A stretch of DNA of 28,855 nt from JBFWQM01 sp050249455. GTDB lineage: Bacteria > Pseudomonadota > Alphaproteobacteria > MPNO01 > VGEU01. The DNA is taken from assembly GCA_050249455.1 (NCBI GenBank), contig JBFWQM010000039.1, forward strand, positions 1 through 28,855, given 5' to 3'. Position numbers and translations under genes: made by a program. Of this stretch, positions 15,864 through 23,814 are shown in pieces (the stretch's first letter is position 1; each line of letters opens with the position of its first letter). Under the pieces are notes generated by a model. It searched no databases, was not told where the DNA came from, and saw only the letters and a list, made by a program, of their open reading frames with translations.

Positions 15864-17066
15864 ATGAACGACGCCGAGATCGCCTCGCTGGCGGCGTGGA
15901 TCGTCGAGCAGGGGGTGACCGGGACCCCGTTCGGGCCGGCGCTGGAGGAGGCCTGCCGGCGCGCCGTCGCGGCCGGGCTGCCGCTGGCGCGGGTCGCCAT
16001 CCTGTTCGACACGCTGCACCCGACGTTCGAGGGGCGGGTGATCAACTGGAAGGCCGCGACCGGCGAGGCGACGGGCACCGACTACGGTCGCACCGATAGC
16101 GGCGAGGACGCCGACCGCTGGCTGCAGAGCCCGTTCTACCGGCTCCACGAATCGGGCGACAGCGAGCTGCGGCGGCGCATCGACGCCGCCTCGGCCGCTG
16201 AATTCCCGGTGATCGCCGACCTTCTCGCGCTCGGCATGACCGACTACGTCGTCATGCTGCACCGCTTCGCGCCCGACCGCATCGTCGGCGCGATGGACGG
16301 CGTCTACCTGTCGTGGGCGACGGAAGCGCTCGACGGCTTCGGCGAGCGGCATCTGGCGGCGCTGCGCCGCCTCGCAGCGCCGCTCGCGCTCGCGGTGAAG
16401 GCGGCGGCGCTGGCGCGCATCGCGGGCACGCTGGTCGAGACCTATCTCGGCCGCGACGCCGGCCGCCGCGTTCTGGAGGGCGGTATCAACCGCGGCGTCG
16501 CCGAGCGCATCGAGGCGGTGCTATGGTTCAGCGACCTGCACGGCTACACCCGCATCAGCGACACCGCCGATCCCGAGCAGATCATCCCGCTGCTCAACGA
16601 CTACGCCGGCGCGATCGTCCCGGCGATCCACGCCGCGGGCGGCGACGTGCTGAAGCTGATCGGCGACGGCATCTTCGCGATCTTCACCGGTGCCGACCGC
16701 GGCGAGGCCTGCCGTTCCGCGCTCGGCGCCGTCGCTGCGGCGCGCGCGGCGGTGGACGCGCTCAACGGCGTGCGGGGCGCCGCCGGGCTGCCGGTGACCG
16801 ACCTCTACCTCGCGCTGCACCTGGGCGAGGTGTTCTACGGCAACATCGGCAGCGCGGACCGGCTCGACTTCACCGTCGTCGGCCCGGCGGTCAACGAGGC
16901 GGCGCGCATCGCCGCGCTGTGCCGGTCGGTCGACCAGCCGGTGCTGATGTCGTCGGCCTTCGCCGCGGCGGTGGACGACCCGCGGCTGGTCTCGGTCGGC
17001 CGCTTCGCGCTGCGCGGCGTCGGGCGCGCGCAGGACCTGTTCACGTTCGACCCGGGCGCAGGGTGA
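15864..17066 (+). CDS. Soluble class III adenylate/guanylate cyclase
   Basis: A 400-residue protein. The N-terminal ~190 residues form a sensory region of a type common in alphaproteobacterial cyclases (GLPLARVAILFDTLHP, then a W residue and FYRL). The cyclase homology domain runs from about 215 to 395. Visible catalytic residues are metal-binding D224 in WFSDLHGYT and D268 in KLIGDG, purine-contacting K264, and the VNEAARI segment with the transition-state Asn and Arg. The adenine-contact position upstream of VN is Thr (FTVVGPAVN), so the Lys/Thr pair resembles class IIIb cyclases; the usual Asp of GD.VN is Pro. It probably makes cAMP. There is no transmembrane segment. It converges on a second cyclase gene with 3 bp between the stops. 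Confidence 0.9.
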   Translation: MNDAEIASLAAWIVEQGVTGTPFGPALEEACRRAVAAGLPLARVAILFDTLHPTFEGRVINWKAATGEATGTDYGRTDSGEDADRWLQSPFYRLHESGDSELRRRIDAASAAEFPVIADLLALGMTDYVVMLHRFAPDRIVGAMDGVYLSWATEALDGFGERHLAALRRLAAPLALAVKAAALARIAGTLVETYLGRDAGRRVLEGGINRGVAERIEAVLWFSDLHGYTRISDTADPEQIIPLLNDYAGAIVPAIHAAGGDVLKLIGDGIFAIFTGADRGEACRSALGAVAAARAAVDALNGVRGAAGLPVTDLYLALHLGEVFYGNIGSADRLDFTVVGPAVNEAARIAALCRSVDQPVLMSSAFAAAVDDPRLVSVGRFALRGVGRAQDLFTFDPGAG

Positions 17067-17069
17067 GGC

Positions 17070-18800
17070 CTATGCGCGGCCGGCGGATGCGGCCGGGGTG
17101 GCGCTCGCGCGCGTCGGCGGCGCGATCCCCATGGTCGGCAGCGACAGCGCCGAGTCGACGATGCGGACCTTCAGCGGCTCGACGCGCCCGCGGATGGTGA
17201 CCTCGCGCTCGGGGTAGCGGTGCAGGTAGACGCCGCTCTGCGCCGCGACCGTCTCCGACATCACGAGCTGGACGTCGAACTCCTTGGTCAGCTCCTCCAG
17301 CCGGCTCGCGATGTTGACGGTGTCGCCGATTGCCGTCAGGTAGGTCGCGCGGTCGTAGCCCATCTCGCCGACGACCACCTGGCCGGCGTGGATGCCGATG
17401 CCGATGCGCAGCGGCAGATGGAGGTCGCCCGACAGCGCCTCGTTCAGCGCCGCCAGGTTGTCGGCCATCAGCCGGGCGCAGGCGACGGCGCGCCGGCAGC
17501 CGTCGTCCAGGCTGCCGCCGACGCCGAACAGCGCCATGACTCCGTCGCCGATGAACTTGTCGACCCGGCCGCCGGCCGCCTCGACCGCCTGGCCGAGCGC
17601 CGCGAAGTAGCGATTGAGCACGAACACCACGTCGTAGGGCAGCTTCGCCTCCGACATCCGCGTGAAGGCGCGCATGTCGGCGAACAGAACGGCGATTTCC
17701 TGCTCCTGCCCGGCGAGGTGGCCGGGCCGCGCGAATCCGTCGCGCGCGGTGGCGGTCGGCGGCAGCAGCGGCGTCACCTCCAGGTTTCGGGTCGGCAGGA
17801 TCTGGCAGGCGAGGCGGACGTTGGGCGGCGCGCCGATGCGCCCCAGCACGCGCCGTTCCTCGACCGAGGGCGGCACGAGGTGCTCGGCGCCGGCGCCGAC
17901 CCGCACGCGGCAGGTCGAGCAGCGGCCGCGGCCGCCGCACACCGAGGCGTGCGGGATGCCGGCGCCGCGCAGGGCGTCCAGCACCGACGCGCCGCGCTCG
18001 ATGCCCAAGGCCCGGTCGCCCTTGCACCACGGGTCGCGGTAGTGCAGCCGGCCGCGCCCGAGCCGCGCCAGCACGGCGTCGCGCACCCGGCGCGCCGCCA
18101 TGATCGCGACCAGCAGCGCGATCAGACCGAACTGCACGATCTCCTCGTAGCGGAAGATGTAGGCGATCAGGACCTCGAACCCGGTCCCCAGGCGCTGTAG
18201 CAGCGCGGCGACGAACGCCGGGTCGTCGCCGCGCTCGACGATGCGCAGGCCGGCGGAGACGTAGCCGGCGAGCGCCAGCGCAGGGATCAGGAGCGCCGCC
18301 GCATAGAGGTACGGGACCGCCGCCGCGTACCACGGCTTCAGGCGGAACCAGAAGTGCAGGCCGACGCAGCCGTGCAGCCACGTCGCGACCAGACCGACGC
18401 CATTGAGCACGCCATAGACCGGGAACGTCACCCACAGCCCGAACAGCTCGAACGCATAGCCGCCGTCCGCGCCGTAGGCTTCCCAGATTCCGCGCGTGGC
18501 GAACACGTGCGCGGCCAGCAGGAACGGGATGGAGAGGCCGAGCACGAGCTGCGCCGCCTCCCAGGCGCGCATCCGCAACGTGCGGCGCTGATAGACGGCC
18601 CACAGCGCGAGGCAGACGTGGGTCGTGAGCGCCGCCGAGATGACGATCGTGCCGGGCAGCGTGCGCCACGGCTTCACCGTGACGACGAGCCCGGCCTCCA
18701 TCGCCTCCAGCGACACGATGCCGAGGGCATGGTTGAGGAAATGCCCCAGCACGAAGACGAACAGCACGAGGCCGCTGTAGAAGCGAAGGCGACCTGTCAT
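17070..18800 (-). CDS. Membrane cytochrome-like / [2Fe-2S] / class III cyclase fusion (CyaC-like)
   Basis: A 576-residue three-part signal enzyme. Residues 1-235 have about six membrane helices with spaced His (H20, H24, H61, H98, H143, H149), resembling the diheme b-type anchor of succinate dehydrogenase/fumarate reductase, as described for rhizobial CyaC. Residues ~250-340 are a plant-type ferredoxin domain with C288-x5-C294-x2-C297-x34-C332. Residues ~365-545 are the cyclase domain: FADMRAFT (D375), KFIGDG (K415, D419), TAIGDTVNIASRLE. All key cyclase residues are present, with a Lys/Thr adenine pair. It probably makes cAMP according to quinone or membrane redox state; the redox control is inference from domain homology. 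It is 47 nt downstream of the molybdoenzyme gene on the same strand and likely co-transcribed. Confidence 0.9.
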   Translation of the reverse strand: MTGRLRFYSGLVLFVFVLGHFLNHALGIVSLEAMEAGLVVTVKPWRTLPGTIVISAALTTHVCLALWAVYQRRTLRMRAWEAAQLVLGLSIPFLLAAHVFATRGIWEAYGADGGYAFELFGLWVTFPVYGVLNGVGLVATWLHGCVGLHFWFRLKPWYAAAVPYLYAAALLIPALALAGYVSAGLRIVERGDDPAFVAALLQRLGTGFEVLIAYIFRYEEIVQFGLIALLVAIMAARRVRDAVLARLGRGRLHYRDPWCKGDRALGIERGASVLDALRGAGIPHASVCGGRGRCSTCRVRVGAGAEHLVPPSVEERRVLGRIGAPPNVRLACQILPTRNLEVTPLLPPTATARDGFARPGHLAGQEQEIAVLFADMRAFTRMSEAKLPYDVVFVLNRYFAALGQAVEAAGGRVDKFIGDGVMALFGVGGSLDDGCRRAVACARLMADNLAALNEALSGDLHLPLRIGIGIHAGQVVVGEMGYDRATYLTAIGDTVNIASRLEELTKEFDVQLVMSETVAAQSGVYLHRYPEREVTIRGRVEPLKVRIVDSALSLPTMGIAPPTRASATPAASAGRA

Positions 18801-18847
18801 CGGTCACGCGTTCCCGGTCCGGCCGGCCGCGCCGGCAGCGGGCGACC

Positions 18848-21181
18848 TTATCCCGCGCGGGCGTCGCGGATCAATTGCAAGAGCCGGGTCGGCTGCACCG
18901 GCACCGCCTCGATCCGCACCCGCAGGTCGGCCAGCGCATCCTCGATCGCCGAGACGATGGCGGCGGCGGCGGGCAGGGTGCCGACCTCGCCGATCCCCTT
19001 GACGCCGAGCGGGTTGAGCGGGGTCGGCGACTCCTGGTGCACCACCTTGAACCGCGGGATCTCCGGCGCGGTCGGCAGCAGGTATTCGGCCAGCGTCATC
19101 GTCACCGGCTGGCCGCCCGCGTCGTAGCCCATCCATTCGAACAGCGCGTTGCCGATGCCGTGCGCGGCACCGCCGTGGAGCTGGCCGTCGGCGGTCAGCG
19201 GGTTGATGAGGACGCCGCAATCGCTGACCACGGCGTAGTCGAGCAGGCGCACCTCGCCGGTGTCCTCGTCGACCTCCACCACCACCGCGTGGCAGCCGTT
19301 GGCGTAGGCGAGCGACTCCGGCCCGAACATCTGGCTCGACTCCAGCCCCGGCGGGATGCCGGGCGGCAGCGAGTAGCCGGGCACGCCCGACACCGTCATC
19401 GCCACTTCGCGGAACGGCACCGACAGGTTCGGCACGCCGCGGACGTGGACATGGCCGTCGCGCAGCTCCAGGTCGGACTCTGCCGCCTCCAGCAGGTGGG
19501 CGGCGATCTTCAGCACCTTGTCGCGCACCGCGACCGCCGCGAGGTGGACCGACGAGCCGGCCGTCACCGCCTGCCGGCTGGCAAAGCCGCCGAGGCCGAG
19601 CGGGATTGTCGCGGTGTCGCCGGTCACCACCTCGATGTCGGACGGCGCGACGCCGAGCTGCTCGGCCGTCACCTGGGCGAGGATGGTCTTGGTGCCCTGG
19701 CCCATGGCGAGCGCGCCGGAATAGACGCTGACCTTGCCCGTCTTGCCGATGCGCACGATGGCGGACTCGTACGGGCCGCGGCCGGTCCCCTTGATGCCGT
19801 GCGCGAGGCCGAAGCCGAGCCGGCGGCCGTCCGCCCGCGCCGCCGCCTGGCGGGCGCGGAAGCCGGCGTAGCCGATGGCGTCCAGCGCCTTCTCCTGGCA
19901 CCGTGGGTAGTCGCCGGAATCGTAGCGCACCGGCGTCTTGGCGCGGGTCAGCATCGGCGTCAGGTACGGCATCTTGTCGGCCGGCACCATGTTGCGCCGG
20001 CGCACCTCCAGCCGGTCCATCCCCAGCCTGTCGGCGATCGCGTCGAGCACGCGCTCCATCGCGAAGCAGCCTTCGGGGTAGCCGGCGCCGCGCACCGGGG
20101 CGACGGCGACCTTGTTGGTCTCCATCACCACCACGTCGATATGGTAGGCCGGCAGCACGTAGACGCTCGGCACCACGGTGGAGGCGTTGTAGGGCAGGTT
20201 GATGCCCTGCGGCGTGTAGGCGCCCTGGTCGTGCACCATGCGCCCGCGCAGGCCCAGGATGCGGCCGTCGGCCGCCACCGCGGCCTCCATCTCCCACAGC
20301 TGGTCGCGCTCCTGCACCGCGCCCACGAAGTGCTCGCGCCGGTCCTCGATCCACTTGATCGGCCGGCGCAGCATGCGCGCGGCGGTCGCCACCGTCGCCT
20401 CCTCGGCGTAGAAGATGTACTTGGAGCCGAAGCCGCCGCCGACGTCAGGCGCCGCGACGCGCACCTGGTTCTCCGACAGCCCCAGCATCTCGCACAGGAA
20501 CGCGCGGATCTCGTGCGACTGCTGCGTCGAATCCCACAGCGTCAGGATGTCGTCGGCCGCCTCCCAGCGCGCGACCAGGCCGCGGCCCTCGATCGGGTGG
20601 GCGACGCCGCGGTGCTGGTTCAGCGAGACGGTGACGGTGTGCGCGGCGTTCGCGAACGCGCCGGCGATGTCGCCGTAGGACTGCCTGATGCGGGCGAGCT
20701 CGGGCGACTTCATCGACCGGCGGGCCGGCGGCGCGCCCGGCGCGACGGCGTCCGCCAGGCTGGCGACCGCGGGCAGCGGCGCGTAGTCCACCTCGACGAA
20801 CGCGGCGGCGTCCTCGGCCCGGTAGCGGCTGTCGGCGATGACGACCGCGACAGGCTCGCCGACGTAGCAGACCTCGTCCCTGGCCAGCACCCAGGGGGTG
20901 CAGTCGGTCGGCAACTCCTTCGACCGGAAGCCGAGCGGGATGCGCTCCATCGTCAGGTGCGGCGACAGGTCGGCCAGGGTCAGCACCGCCTCGATCCCGG
21001 GCATGGCGCGCGCGGCGGCCGTGTCGATGGCCTTGATCTCGGCGTGCGGGTGCGGGCTCCTGACGAACGCGGCATGCAGCATGCCCGGCAGGTGGATGTC
21101 GTCGGCATAGCGGCCGCGGCCGGTCAGCAGCGGGCGGTCCTCGACGCGCGGGATGCGGGCGCCGAACCAGCGGCGGGTCAT
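18848..21181 (-). CDS. Aerobic-type molybdenum hydroxylase large (Moco-binding) subunit, CoxL/XdhB-like
   Basis: A 777-residue catalytic subunit of the xanthine oxidase/CO dehydrogenase family, which hydroxylates or oxidises substrates at a molybdenum-cytosine-dinucleotide centre. Seen: the N-terminal a/b hammerhead (RVEDRPLLTGRGRYADDI; FVRSPHPHA), VGGGFGSK (247-254), an active-site loop PVRGAGYPEG (362-371) where CODH form II has AYRGAGR, MGQGTKT, and GVKGIGEVG with the catalytic Glu (E732). The loop lacks the Cys of true CO dehydrogenases, so CO is unlikely as substrate. No FAD (CoxM) or 2Fe-2S (CoxS) subunit is encoded in the window, so this is an orphan L subunit. GAGGAG precedes the ATG, and a good promoter lies at 21229-21257. 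Substrate unknown. Confidence 0.92.
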   Translation of the reverse strand: MTRRWFGARIPRVEDRPLLTGRGRYADDIHLPGMLHAAFVRSPHPHAEIKAIDTAAARAMPGIEAVLTLADLSPHLTMERIPLGFRSKELPTDCTPWVLARDEVCYVGEPVAVVIADSRYRAEDAAAFVEVDYAPLPAVASLADAVAPGAPPARRSMKSPELARIRQSYGDIAGAFANAAHTVTVSLNQHRGVAHPIEGRGLVARWEAADDILTLWDSTQQSHEIRAFLCEMLGLSENQVRVAAPDVGGGFGSKYIFYAEEATVATAARMLRRPIKWIEDRREHFVGAVQERDQLWEMEAAVAADGRILGLRGRMVHDQGAYTPQGINLPYNASTVVPSVYVLPAYHIDVVVMETNKVAVAPVRGAGYPEGCFAMERVLDAIADRLGMDRLEVRRRNMVPADKMPYLTPMLTRAKTPVRYDSGDYPRCQEKALDAIGYAGFRARQAAARADGRRLGFGLAHGIKGTGRGPYESAIVRIGKTGKVSVYSGALAMGQGTKTILAQVTAEQLGVAPSDIEVVTGDTATIPLGLGGFASRQAVTAGSSVHLAAVAVRDKVLKIAAHLLEAAESDLELRDGHVHVRGVPNLSVPFREVAMTVSGVPGYSLPPGIPPGLESSQMFGPESLAYANGCHAVVVEVDEDTGEVRLLDYAVVSDCGVLINPLTADGQLHGGAAHGIGNALFEWMGYDAGGQPVTMTLAEYLLPTAPEIPRFKVVHQESPTPLNPLGVKGIGEVGTLPAAAAIVSAIEDALADLRVRIEAVPVQPTRLLQLIRDARAG

Positions 21182-21228
21182 GCGGGACGGTCTCCTCGGA
21201 CGCAGGCGATGCGGCGGCGCGAACTGCG

Positions 21229-21257
21229 CTTATGGTCCGCCGACGGGGCCGGGTCAA
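21229..21257 (-). promoter_or_regulatory. Sigma-70-type promoter of the molybdoenzyme-cyclase unit
   Basis: On the minus strand, TTGACC (21257-21252, 5 of 6) is followed after exactly 17 bp by CATAAG (21234-21229, 4 of 6). Transcription would start near 21222, leaving a ~40-nt leader before the ATG at 21181. This is the best promoter match I see in the window. Confidence 0.6.
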
Positions 21258-21334
21258 GGCGGCAGCCACGCGGCGCTTCCGTCCGGGCGGCGTGCGGTGT
21301 ATGGCTTGACGAACGACAACAGGTGGGTGGGTGG

Positions 21335-22234
21335 ATGCGCCCCGCGCTCGCGCGCATCGGCGCCACGCTTCTGGCCGCAATCGTTGCGCTGGCCGCACTG
21401 CCGCCGACGGGAGCCGCGGCCGACGCGCGCCGCTATTTCGACCACTGGGTGGGGGTGTGCCGCGACGGCACGCCCGCCTGCAGCGTGAGCGCCTTCGTGC
21501 GCGACCGCCGGCAGGGGCGGCTGCGCGACGCCTTCCAGTTCCGGCTGCGGCGCGCAGCGCCGGCCGGCGACCTCGAGGTCTCGTTCCTGCCCGCCTACGA
21601 TTATCCTGCGCCGGACAGCCCGCTGTCGGTCCGCGTCGACGAGGGCGAGGTCGTCGCTCTGCCGCCCGGCGCCGGGTACGGCCAGTCCGGCGCGCTCAAC
21701 GACTACCGGATCGTCGATGCGCGAGCGGCGGCGCGGCTGGTCGCGGCGATGCAGCACGGCCGCTGGGTCGCCTTCTCCTATCGCAGCGCCGACGGACGCC
21801 GGATCGAGACGCGGTTCGGGCTGGAAGGCTTCAACCAGGCTCTGGAGTTCATCGACCGCGAGCAGGGCGCGCGCAACCCGGCCGGCGCCACCGACCGCGC
21901 GACCGGGCTCAGCACGTCGTTCGCCTGCGCCAGCCGCGACCCGCCTTGGTCGCTGACCATCGACGGCACCGCGGCGCGTTTCGGCGAGCCGGTGGGCGAC
22001 GCCGGGCGCAGCGAGGAGACGCTGACGGGCGCCTATCGCTGGCTCGACTACCTGCGCGTGCGCCTTTTCGTGTGGCGCGGCCGCGGCATCTCGCCCGACC
22101 GCGGCGACCTCGTCGCCTTCCTGACCGAGGAGGCGTGCCCCGCCGGCGACCGCACCGACCCGTTCACTGCCCGCATCTCGATGCCCGACGGCGCCGTCGA
22201 GATCGGCTGCTGCCGCCCGCGCGCCGCCCCCTGA
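21335..22234 (+). CDS. Secreted two-part protein (IalB-like plus COG3650-like)
   Basis: A 299-residue exported protein of unknown function. The N-terminus has a Sec signal (TLLAAIVALAALPPTGAAA, cleavage near residue 29-32). The first half, with FDHWVGVCRDGTPACSVSAFV and an AxxGxW-like C-terminal part, resembles the invasion-associated locus B (IalB) fold. The second half (FACASRDPPWSLTIDG, then FLTEEACPAGDRTDPFTA and GCCRP) resembles COG3650 heat-shock/META-like periplasmic domains (PFWSL..DG). Cysteines fall in pairs suitable for disulfides. Both assignments rest on short motifs. The ATG at 21335 is chosen as the only start placing the signal at the N-terminus. It ends 7 bp from the convergent tonB stop and is divergent from the molybdoenzyme gene. 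Confidence 0.7.
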   Translation: MRPALARIGATLLAAIVALAALPPTGAAADARRYFDHWVGVCRDGTPACSVSAFVRDRRQGRLRDAFQFRLRRAAPAGDLEVSFLPAYDYPAPDSPLSVRVDEGEVVALPPGAGYGQSGALNDYRIVDARAAARLVAAMQHGRWVAFSYRSADGRRIETRFGLEGFNQALEFIDREQGARNPAGATDRATGLSTSFACASRDPPWSLTIDGTAARFGEPVGDAGRSEETLTGAYRWLDYLRVRLFVWRGRGISPDRGDLVAFLTEEACPAGDRTDPFTARISMPDGAVEIGCCRPRAAP

Positions 22235-22241
22235 CCGACGT

Positions 22242-23033
22242 CTATTCCAGCCGGAACACGATCGGGACGTCGAGGCTGCCGTCGACCGCCACGCCGCCGA
22301 CGGTGGCCGGTTCGAACCGCCAGCGGCGCACCGCCGCGCGCGCCGCGTCGTCGAGGCGGCGGTAGCGGCTCGACGACTTGACCGTGACCTCTGTCGGACG
22401 GCCGTCCGCCGCGACCAGGACGTGCAGCACGACCCTGCCTTCTTCGCCGCGCGTACGCGATTCCTCGGGATAGGCCGGCGCCGGGTTGCCGGGGCCGCCT
22501 GCGCCGGCGCGCACCGGCGTCGCCGGCAGCGCCGCGGTCTGCGGGCCGCGCGCCTCGGGGGCCGGCCCGGCGCCTTTCGTCGCGGCCGCCGCCGCGGCCG
22601 GCTCGGACGGGGGCGCGGGAGCCGGCGGCGGCGCGGCGGCCGGCGGCGCGGTGGCGGCCGGCGCTGGCGCGGGCCGGTCCGGCCGGCGCGCGGCGGGCCG
22701 CGGCGGCACGGCCTCGACCCGCGGCTCGGCCTGCGCCGGCGGCGGCGCCAACAGGGGCGTCGCAGGCTCGGGCGGCGGCGATGCCGGCGGCGATTCCGGC
22801 GCGGCAGCGGCCGGCGGTGGCGGCGGCGGCGCTTCGACGGCTTCCTGCGACGGGGACGGTAGCGCATCCGGCTGCGTGCGCGCCGGCGTGGGGCTCGCGA
22901 CGACCAGCTCGACCGGAATCGGCGCGACCGGCGGCGTCGCGGGTGCGTGGTGGCCGTCGATGGCGAGCCACACGGCGGCGGCGACCGCGCCGTGCAGCGA
23001 GACCGACAGCGCCGCCGCGCTAGCCAGCCGCAT
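22242..23033 (-). CDS. tonB: TonB energy transducer
   Basis: A 263-residue TonB that would couple the ExbBD proton-motive complex to an outer-membrane receptor. Residues ~4-26 form the single membrane helix and carry S10-V-S-L-H14-G-A-V, which matches the Ser/His spacing of the functional TonB anchor (E. coli S16...H20). Residues ~30-180 are a Pro/Ala-rich periplasm-spanning linker. The C-terminal domain (~180-263) reads NPAPAYPEES, EGRVVLHVLVAADGRPTEV and VRRWRFEPA, the TonB fold. Its start overlaps the ATPase gene by 14 bp and it is last in the uptake operon, so it is probably dedicated to that importer. No exbB/exbD genes are in the window. Confidence 0.92.
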   Translation of the reverse strand: MRLASAAALSVSLHGAVAAAVWLAIDGHHAPATPPVAPIPVELVVASPTPARTQPDALPSPSQEAVEAPPPPPPAAAAPESPPASPPPEPATPLLAPPPAQAEPRVEAVPPRPAARRPDRPAPAPAATAPPAAAPPPAPAPPSEPAAAAAATKGAGPAPEARGPQTAALPATPVRAGAGGPGNPAPAYPEESRTRGEEGRVVLHVLVAADGRPTEVTVKSSSRYRRLDDAARAAVRRWRFEPATVGGVAVDGSLDVPIVFRLE

Positions 23034-23814
23034 GGGGGCCGTCCCCGCAGCGCCGCCACGGCACGACGTAGGGCGCGCCGTCGCGCGTGCCGTGGACCGC
23101 TTCGACTCGGTAGGCGCGGGCGAGGTTCTGCGCCGTCAGCACGGCGGCCGGCACGCCGTCGGCGACCGCCGCGCCGCGGTCGAGCAGCAGGATGCGGTCG
23201 CAGAACCGCGCCGCCAGGGTCAGGTCGTGCAGCACGACGACGACCGCGCGGCCGTCGCCGGCGGTGGCGCGCAGCAGCTCCATCACCTGGAGCTGGTGGT
23301 AGGGGTCGAGGCCGGCGGTCGGCTCGTCGGCGAGCAGCAGCGGCGCCTCCACCGCCAGCGCGCGGGCGATCAGCGCCCGCGCGCGCTCGCCGCCCGACAG
23401 CGCGCCGATGCTGCGTTCGCGCAAGCCGGCGACGTCGGTCGCCGCCATCGCGCGGGCGACGGCGGCGCGGTCGGCCGCGGTCTCGCCGCGCGCGCCGGCG
23501 CGGTGCGGCAGACGGCCCAGCCCGACCACCGCGGCAACCGACAGCGGCCAGTGCACCTCCGTGCCTTGCGCGAGATAGGCGATGCGCCGCGCGCGCTCGC
23601 CGGCGTCGTAGCCGCCGAGCGGCCGGCCGTCGAGATTGACGGCGCCGGCCGCCGTCGGCTGCAGGTGCGCCAGCACGCGCAGCAGGGTCGATTTGCCCGC
23701 GCCGTTGGGGCCGATCAGGCCGACGACCGTGCCGTCGCCGACCTCGAAGTCGACATGGTCGAGCACGACCGCGCCGCCCAGCCGGACCACGATGCCGCGT
23801 GCGGCGAGCCGCAT
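23020..23814 (-). CDS. ABC transporter ATP-binding protein, FepC/HmuV/BtuD type
   Basis: The ATPase of the metal-chelate importer, 264 residues. Walker A is IGPNGAGKST (34-43), the Q-loop region is YLAQGTEVHWPLSV, the signature is ALSGGERAR (138-146), Walker B is LLLADEPT (159-166), the D-loop is AGLD, and the switch His is in VVLHDLTLAARF. HDL..A..F.D and the length are typical of iron-siderophore, heme and cobalamin importers. It starts on TGATG shared with the permease stop and overlaps tonB by 14 bp. ATG 23814 is chosen over earlier frames because it begins the family N-terminus (MRLAARGIVVRLGG). Confidence 0.93.
   Translation of the reverse strand: MRLAARGIVVRLGGAVVLDHVDFEVGDGTVVGLIGPNGAGKSTLLRVLAHLQPTAAGAVNLDGRPLGGYDAGERARRIAYLAQGTEVHWPLSVAAVVGLGRLPHRAGARGETAADRAAVARAMAATDVAGLRERSIGALSGGERARALIARALAVEAPLLLADEPTAGLDPYHQLQVMELLRATAGDGRAVVVVLHDLTLAARFCDRILLLDRGAAVADGVPAAVLTAQNLARAYRVEAVHGTRDGAPYVVPWRRCGDGPHAAG

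Noticed and set aside
18848..21181. CO dehydrogenase large subunit (coxL)
   Set aside because: The active-site loop lacks the Cys-containing AYRCSFR of true CO dehydrogenases, and no coxM or coxS genes are present.
18875..21334. Very long plus-strand open frame upstream of the secreted-protein gene
   Set aside because: It is the complement of the molybdoenzyme gene, with composition typical of a shadow. The real protein starts at 21335 where a signal peptide appears.
21306..21334. TTGACG at 21306 as -35 box for the secreted-protein gene
   Set aside because: A -10 box at normal spacing would fall on the start codon, so it cannot serve the ATG at 21335.
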